From JAWPMT01 sp965267435 (GTDB lineage: Bacteria; Bacteroidota; Bacteroidia; Cytophagales; Cyclobacteriaceae): a stretch of DNA of 64,000 nucleotides. Each line of letters starts with the position of its first letter. The stretch's first letter is position 1. The stretch covers positions 1,426,001 through 1,490,000 of the forward strand of contig OZ253960.1 of NCBI GenBank assembly GCA_965267435.1. Direction: 5' to 3'. Positions 59,963 through 64,000 of this stretch are shown piece after piece. The notes under the pieces are model-generated. The model ran no database searches, was not told the DNA's origin, and saw only the letters and a program-made list of their open reading frames with translations. The translations under genes were made by a program, and so were the position numbers.

Positions 59963-61333
59963 ATGAGTCCCAAACCAGACAGAAGAAACTTTTTAAAGAA
60001 GAGTATTTCTGCAGGTGTCGCCAGTATCGGTGCACCCTACCTCATTCCGTCCAAAGTATTGGCTAGCCCTGGTAAAAGGGTAGGTGCTAATGATAAAGTA
60101 ATTCTTGGTGCGATTGGTACAGGAAGTAGGTTTGGCGGTCTGAGCCCAGGCAACGTCGGCGGATTGGGAAGTGCTTTTGCCGATCTGGAGGGAGTAGAGT
60201 TTGCTGCCACTGCTGATGCTGATATGGGGCGTTCCCAACGTTCGGCAGCCAATCTTGGAAGCAGCGTGACGGCCTACCAGGATTACAGGTATATTCTTGA
60301 TCGGTCAGATATTGATGCGGTAGTGGTGGCCAGTCCTGACCACTGGCACGCCCAGCATAGTATCGATGCAGCCAAAGCCGGCAAGGATATTTACTGTGAA
60401 AAGGCGCTGACGTTGACTGTAGAAGAAGGCAGGGCAATGGTCAATGCGGTACGGAAACATCGACGTGTCCTGCAGACGGGCTCTCAGCAGAGGACATGGG
60501 ACAATTTCCATCGGGCGATTATGCTCATACGCAATGGTTACATTGGCAAAGTGAGTAAGGTGATAGGCGTGAATTATCCCGGCGCATGGGAAAATGCCCT
60601 TCCGGCACAAACTGTTCCTGAGGGATTGGACTGGGACATGTGGATGGGACCCGTTCAGCCACATCCATACAACCAGAATATCTTCAAAAGCCGCTCTAAC
60701 CCAGGTTGGTTGTCCATCAGGGACTTTTGCGGCGGTGAAATCTCTGGGTGGGGCGCGCATGGCCTCGACCAGATCCAGTGGGCACTCGGCATGGATGAGA
60801 GTGGCCCCGAGGAAGTATGGGTAGAAGGAAAACCCTATGAGCCATGGATTGCGAAAGCTGACTCACCCTATGGTCGGTTCTTTGGGTCTAAGGAGCCCAT
60901 CATTCACTACACCTATCCTGGGAATATCCATGTCGAGCTTTCAGATGATGGCGAGCCTACAGGGGGTGCTGTATTCATCGGGGACAAAGGCAAGATCAAA
61001 GTGGGCCGGAACATACTGGAGGTAAGTGATGACGCATGGCTTACCGTGTCTTTGGAAGACATGGAAGTGCAACTGCCTAAGCCTGACGATCATGCCCAGA
61101 ACTTCATCGATTGTGTCAAGGATCGCACGAGACCCATAGCTGATGTGGAAATAGGTCACCGTTCTGCCACCGTGGGTCACCTTGGCAACATCGCGAGATG
61201 GGTGAGTGAAAAGACCCAGCAGGTGGGTGTGAAAATGAAATGGGATGCCCAAGCCGAGAAATTCACCAACAGCGAATGGGGCAACCACTTCCTAAGCCGG
61301 CCACGGCGAGATGGGTATAGTTTGGAGAGTTGA
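59963..61333 (+). CDS. Tat-exported Gfo/Idh/MocA oxidoreductase
   Basis: A 456-residue NAD(P)-binding protein with a twin-arginine leader (DRRNFLKKSISAGVASIGAP). The Rossmann motif is VILGAIGTGSRFGG. The substrate/NAD signature is VVVASPDHWHAQHSIDAAKAGKDIYCEK, with the family Glu-Lys end. GWGAHGLDQIQWALG and the C-terminal HAQNFIDCVKDRTRP are also typical. Periplasmic members of this family act on sugars or inositols with tightly bound cofactor. Monocistronic; it stands next to a decayed gene and far from other sugar genes. Confidence 0.93.
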   Translation: MSPKPDRRNFLKKSISAGVASIGAPYLIPSKVLASPGKRVGANDKVILGAIGTGSRFGGLSPGNVGGLGSAFADLEGVEFAATADADMGRSQRSAANLGSSVTAYQDYRYILDRSDIDAVVVASPDHWHAQHSIDAAKAGKDIYCEKALTLTVEEGRAMVNAVRKHRRVLQTGSQQRTWDNFHRAIMLIRNGYIGKVSKVIGVNYPGAWENALPAQTVPEGLDWDMWMGPVQPHPYNQNIFKSRSNPGWLSIRDFCGGEISGWGAHGLDQIQWALGMDESGPEEVWVEGKPYEPWIAKADSPYGRFFGSKEPIIHYTYPGNIHVELSDDGEPTGGAVFIGDKGKIKVGRNILEVSDDAWLTVSLEDMEVQLPKPDDHAQNFIDCVKDRTRPIADVEIGHRSATVGHLGNIARWVSEKTQQVGVKMKWDAQAEKFTNSEWGNHFLSRPRRDGYSLES

Positions 61334-61364
61334 AGGCGCATTGGCTCCGAGCAACCATCCAAAT

Positions 61365-61490
61365 TCATAGGCCGTTCAAATAAGCCTGTACCAAGGCAAC
61401 GCCCTCTTCATCAAGAAGCGTCGTGCCGATTAGGGGCATTCGTCCATTCAGCAGTACAGGCCCGTTGAATATGGACACCAATCGCCATCT
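61365..61490 (-). pseudogene. C-terminal remnant of a secreted protein gene
   Basis: The minus strand encodes about 41 codons ending in a normal stop. It reads NGRMPLIGTTLLDEEGVALV followed by QAYLNGL, which resembles the end of large secreted Bacteroidota proteins with a cytochrome-like or PQQ-dehydrogenase-like C domain (RMPLIG and DEEGVAL are familiar endings). An in-frame stop at 61491-61493 and no start indicate a truncated relic. Confidence 0.6.
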
Positions 61491-61585
61491 TCACGAAGAA
61501 CTGCAGCACTCTTTTGCATCATTGAAAGAGTAGGGGGAGAGGGGATAAAAATGTGTACCGTTTTGCGCGAAATACTGGAAAAGAG

Positions 61586-63259
61586 TTAATCATTGGTGGC
61601 CACTATTTGGTTGATCAGAACCGGCTTCCCATATGGTACGAATTCAAATTCTTTTTCAATGCCATTGACCAGCGCTTTGACTTTCATTGGGCGACTTTTT
61701 GACCATCCGTTATATCTATAAAAATCTTTCATTCGTACGTATTCCATTCCATTTCGCAATCCCGCTTCATACGCGTTCTCACCCTCCTTTACTCCCGTCA
61801 TTACCATATTCTTTTTGGTAGCAATAAGATCAAATCCCGGATCAAAACTTAGAACAGAGGACTCAACAAATTCATAGCCATCACCTAACAAATCAGCTAT
61901 GTTGTCTTCAAATTTTATCGACTCTCCATTGATAATGTATTTCTTGAAATCACGCTTGGCTTCAATTCCGTAATCATTCGAGAAATCTAAAAACTGATCT
62001 TCACTAAGCAATCCGTCGTGATTCATTGCGACATTATAGAGAGCTCTCATGTAGTCATTCAAGCCAGATTGGTCACTTGTCAAACGCAAGTCCCAATTAA
62101 AGGCGATCAATGCGCCTCTTTGGTAGGCGAGATTTTTCAAGTCTGAATAAAAGTCTCCCGCCCGTACTTCCCTTTCCATTTCCAAATAAGAAATGTTTTG
62201 ATATGGATTGTCCTTTATTTTCAGGATGTCCGTATTGAAGAATTCGGCGAATTCCCCGGTGGTTATCAGACCGGCATCCAATAATATTTTCCTTGCGAAA
62301 TAAGTTGTGAACCCTTCAGTAAACCATTCGTGTTTGGCGCCTATATCCCCATCGGAGGTGTCTATATCTATTTTTCCTGGCAACCAGTAATGAAACATCT
62401 CATGTGCAACGATTTCGTTAAACCGGGTGGCGCTGACAGAATTGCCAACGAAGCACACAAATTCATTTGGAATGGCCGTGCCAGCCACCACGCCATTTCG
62501 AGCATTGATCACGACATGAAAGAAGGGTTGATCATAGTCATTAAACCACTTTCTCTGGAGGGTTACAATTTGCTCTACTGCGGAAAATAGCTGATCATCT
62601 GGAATATCAAAATCACCTTTGATAATGACAGAGACGGGTTTATTTTGAATGTCAAATTTATGGACTTCACCGCCACCACCTATTCGAGATTCAATAAGAT
62701 CATTGAAGGAGGCCTTGACCGTGATTTGATTCGGGTGCTCTCCCAAAGAAGAATGCACATACCAGTCTTCAGGTGCATTCAACTCAATTGAATAGACGTA
62801 TTCTTTGGTATCGTCTCCAATATGCAATAGCCACTGACAGCCCGCAATATCAAAATAGTCCTGACTTATGATTGGGGCAAATGCAGCTCCCTCTACTGCA
62901 CTCGGATCAATGGAGATGACATAATGAATATTGACTTCACCCTGCTGATTTGGAAAAATCAACCGCTCATCGGCCGCGTCGGTTGGTCGAACGATTGTTT
63001 CGTTCTTACCCACAAATTGGATTACGTATTTATACAGATTGGGTGTGCCATAATTTCCAGCAATCAAGCCTACCTTGATAGAATCCTCCTCATCCATTCT
63101 AAACCTCACATCTATTTCAAGGTTGGTTCTATCCATGCCGGCAACTGCCTCAATTCGATAGAAGAGCGAATCTTGAGCTATTGCCAATCCATTTGCTAAA
63201 AGAAAAAATCCAATAATAATATTGAGTTTTAAAGCGCTCTTTCGTGCCAATGACTTCAT
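61586..63259 (-). CDS. M61-like aminopeptidase with C-terminal PDZ region
   Basis: A 557-residue exported metallopeptidase with a signal peptide (LNIIIGFFLLANGLAIAQ). An N-terminal beta domain covers about 30-200. The zinc site HExxH is HEMFH near residue 287 (IVAHEMFHYWLPG), with the third ligand Glu in EWFTEGFTTYFARK. A C-terminal PDZ-like part is at about 460-545 (VKEGENAYEAGLRNGMEYV). This fits the M61 glycyl-aminopeptidase family. It lies 68 nt from the LuxR-type regulator gene upstream on the same strand. Confidence 0.88.
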   Translation of the reverse strand: MKSLARKSALKLNIIIGFFLLANGLAIAQDSLFYRIEAVAGMDRTNLEIDVRFRMDEEDSIKVGLIAGNYGTPNLYKYVIQFVGKNETIVRPTDAADERLIFPNQQGEVNIHYVISIDPSAVEGAAFAPIISQDYFDIAGCQWLLHIGDDTKEYVYSIELNAPEDWYVHSSLGEHPNQITVKASFNDLIESRIGGGGEVHKFDIQNKPVSVIIKGDFDIPDDQLFSAVEQIVTLQRKWFNDYDQPFFHVVINARNGVVAGTAIPNEFVCFVGNSVSATRFNEIVAHEMFHYWLPGKIDIDTSDGDIGAKHEWFTEGFTTYFARKILLDAGLITTGEFAEFFNTDILKIKDNPYQNISYLEMEREVRAGDFYSDLKNLAYQRGALIAFNWDLRLTSDQSGLNDYMRALYNVAMNHDGLLSEDQFLDFSNDYGIEAKRDFKKYIINGESIKFEDNIADLLGDGYEFVESSVLSFDPGFDLIATKKNMVMTGVKEGENAYEAGLRNGMEYVRMKDFYRYNGWSKSRPMKVKALVNGIEKEFEFVPYGKPVLINQIVATND

Positions 63260-63327
63260 TGTTTTTTTGAGACAAATAAAAAGCGCTTACCGGCTTGAAG
63301 TGGGGGCGGAGAGGGTTGGAAAAGGGA

Positions 63328-64000
63328 CTAGTCCCGGGGATGATTTTTAAGTTTTCTTATCAATTCCTTTCTTCCCGAGACATTCATTTTAGCATAAAGA
63401 TTTCGAATATGCGTCTTTACGGTGCTTAACGAAACAAATAGATCAGATGAAATTTCCTTGTTGGACAAACCATTTGAAATCATTAGAGCAACCTTTTTTT
63501 CCTGCAACGTGAGCATTTCCAATTGATGGTTTGTCAATTTCTTATTGGCCGTTCGTAGTTTCCATGAAACCAATAGTAATGCAAGTGTTAAAACAATCAC
63601 CGCCAATAGTAACCATTGATTCATCTTTCGCTGGTAATGGTAATCTTGACTGATTTTGACACTGGATAGTTTCGAAATTTCTTGTTGAAATTGTTCGTAA
63701 TAGGAAGTGCCTTCATAGTGCTCCTTTAACTCGGCCAGCACCTGGTAATAGAAGTCCGGATCACGGCTAAAATTTTGGTTGAGATTGACTGTATTGTCTT
63801 GAATCCTTGCATATCCCATGAGCTTCACCAAGGGGTCATTGATGGAGTCATTGCAATAAGTAATGAACTCGTCAAAAAAGCTCTTTTTCACCTGCCTGAG
63901 CGCTTCTTCATTTTGGGTTTCATTATATTCCTGTGATAAATTCACCTCATAGCCGATCATCTTTCTGAACTCGTAATCGGCTTCATTGGTATTTCGAAAG
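63328..64000 (-). CDS. LuxR-type regulator with membrane helix (partial, cut by window end)
   Basis: At least 223 codons visible; the frame stays open through the last base of the window, so the 5' part is missing. A helical sensor part (HYEGTSYYEQFQQEISKL) is followed by one membrane helix (WLLLAVIVLTLALLLVSW), a coiled coil and a C-terminal LuxR helix-turn-helix (SNGLSNKEISSDLFVSLSTV, VKTHIRNLYAKMN). This is the TPR-TM-LuxR architecture common in Bacteroidota. It may regulate the M61-like gene directly downstream (68-nt gap), which is inference. Confidence 0.85.
   Translation of the reverse strand, partial: FRNTNEADYEFRKMIGYEVNLSQEYNETQNEEALRQVKKSFFDEFITYCNDSINDPLVKLMGYARIQDNTVNLNQNFSRDPDFYYQVLAELKEHYEGTSYYEQFQQEISKLSSVKISQDYHYQRKMNQWLLLAVIVLTLALLLVSWKLRTANKKLTNHQLEMLTLQEKKVALMISNGLSNKEISSDLFVSLSTVKTHIRNLYAKMNVSGRKELIRKLKNHPRD

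Overview
The window looks like a chromosomal segment of a free-living Bacteroidota bacterium, most likely a Cytophagales-type organism. Pointers are the short RpoD-type sigma factor that begins MRQLK, several TAnnTTTG promoter motifs, two PadR plus prefix-domain FtsX/MacB permease pairs, many lipoproteins and Tat-secreted enzymes, a LytTR two-component pair and a GH127 enzyme. No rRNA, tRNA, CRISPR array, transposase or phage gene was recognised. The family assignments come from reading motifs, not from a database search.

Layout, left to right. 0.3-4.1 kb is a nitrogen operon: a glutaminase with ankyrin repeats that resembles animal kidney-type GLS, an Amt ammonium channel and a eukaryote-type (GSII) glutamine synthetase, closed by a clear terminator. 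4.2-19 kb is mixed housekeeping and secreted enzymes: a Tat-exported class V aminotransferase, a MaoC-like protein, a sulfatase, a TPR histidine kinase, a DinB-like protein, a SPOR protein, an S9 peptidase, an M14 carboxypeptidase and an SLC12-like transporter. 19.4-24.8 kb is a GntR-controlled cluster (SDR, ROK kinase, SIS isomerase, MetE-core methyltransferase, UlaG-like MBL hydrolase). It has a perfect 20-bp palindrome sitting on its promoter, and it is the best candidate here for an undescribed pathway. 24.9-32.1 kb holds an AraC-type sensor, a cold-shock block (two CSD proteins, an RhlE-like helicase with a long leader and a 40-codon leader ORF), a flotillin-like FloA and a second RpoD-like sigma factor followed by a small membrane protein and a CsbD-like stress protein.

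32.1-38.3 kb is a minus-strand run of five envelope genes (lipoprotein, two DUF1254-type lipoproteins, an OprO/P-like porin, a secreted glutaminase). It diverges from a PadR/permease pair with its own inverted-repeat operator. 41.7-48.1 kb has a LytS/LytR-type pair, two secreted serine hydrolases and D-Ala-D-Ala ligase. 48.1-52.4 kb is a repeat-rich area around a GH127 enzyme: three hairpin-pair REP-like elements, two overlapping stem-loop elements, a remnant of a second GH127 gene and a candidate structured RNA. 52.4-64 kb has a beta-lactamase-like hydrolase, a tartrate/isopropylmalate-type dehydrogenase, a second PadR/permease pair, a DUF4956-CotH pair, a Tat-exported Gfo/Idh/MocA protein, a decayed gene remnant, an M61-like peptidase and the 3' part of a LuxR-type regulator cut by the window edge.

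Two themes recur. The first is glutamine and ammonia handling: cytosolic glutaminase, Amt and GSII at one end, and an exported glutaminase beside a porin further on. The second is local transcriptional switches whose binding sites can be read from the DNA (the GntR palindrome and the PadR inverted repeat).
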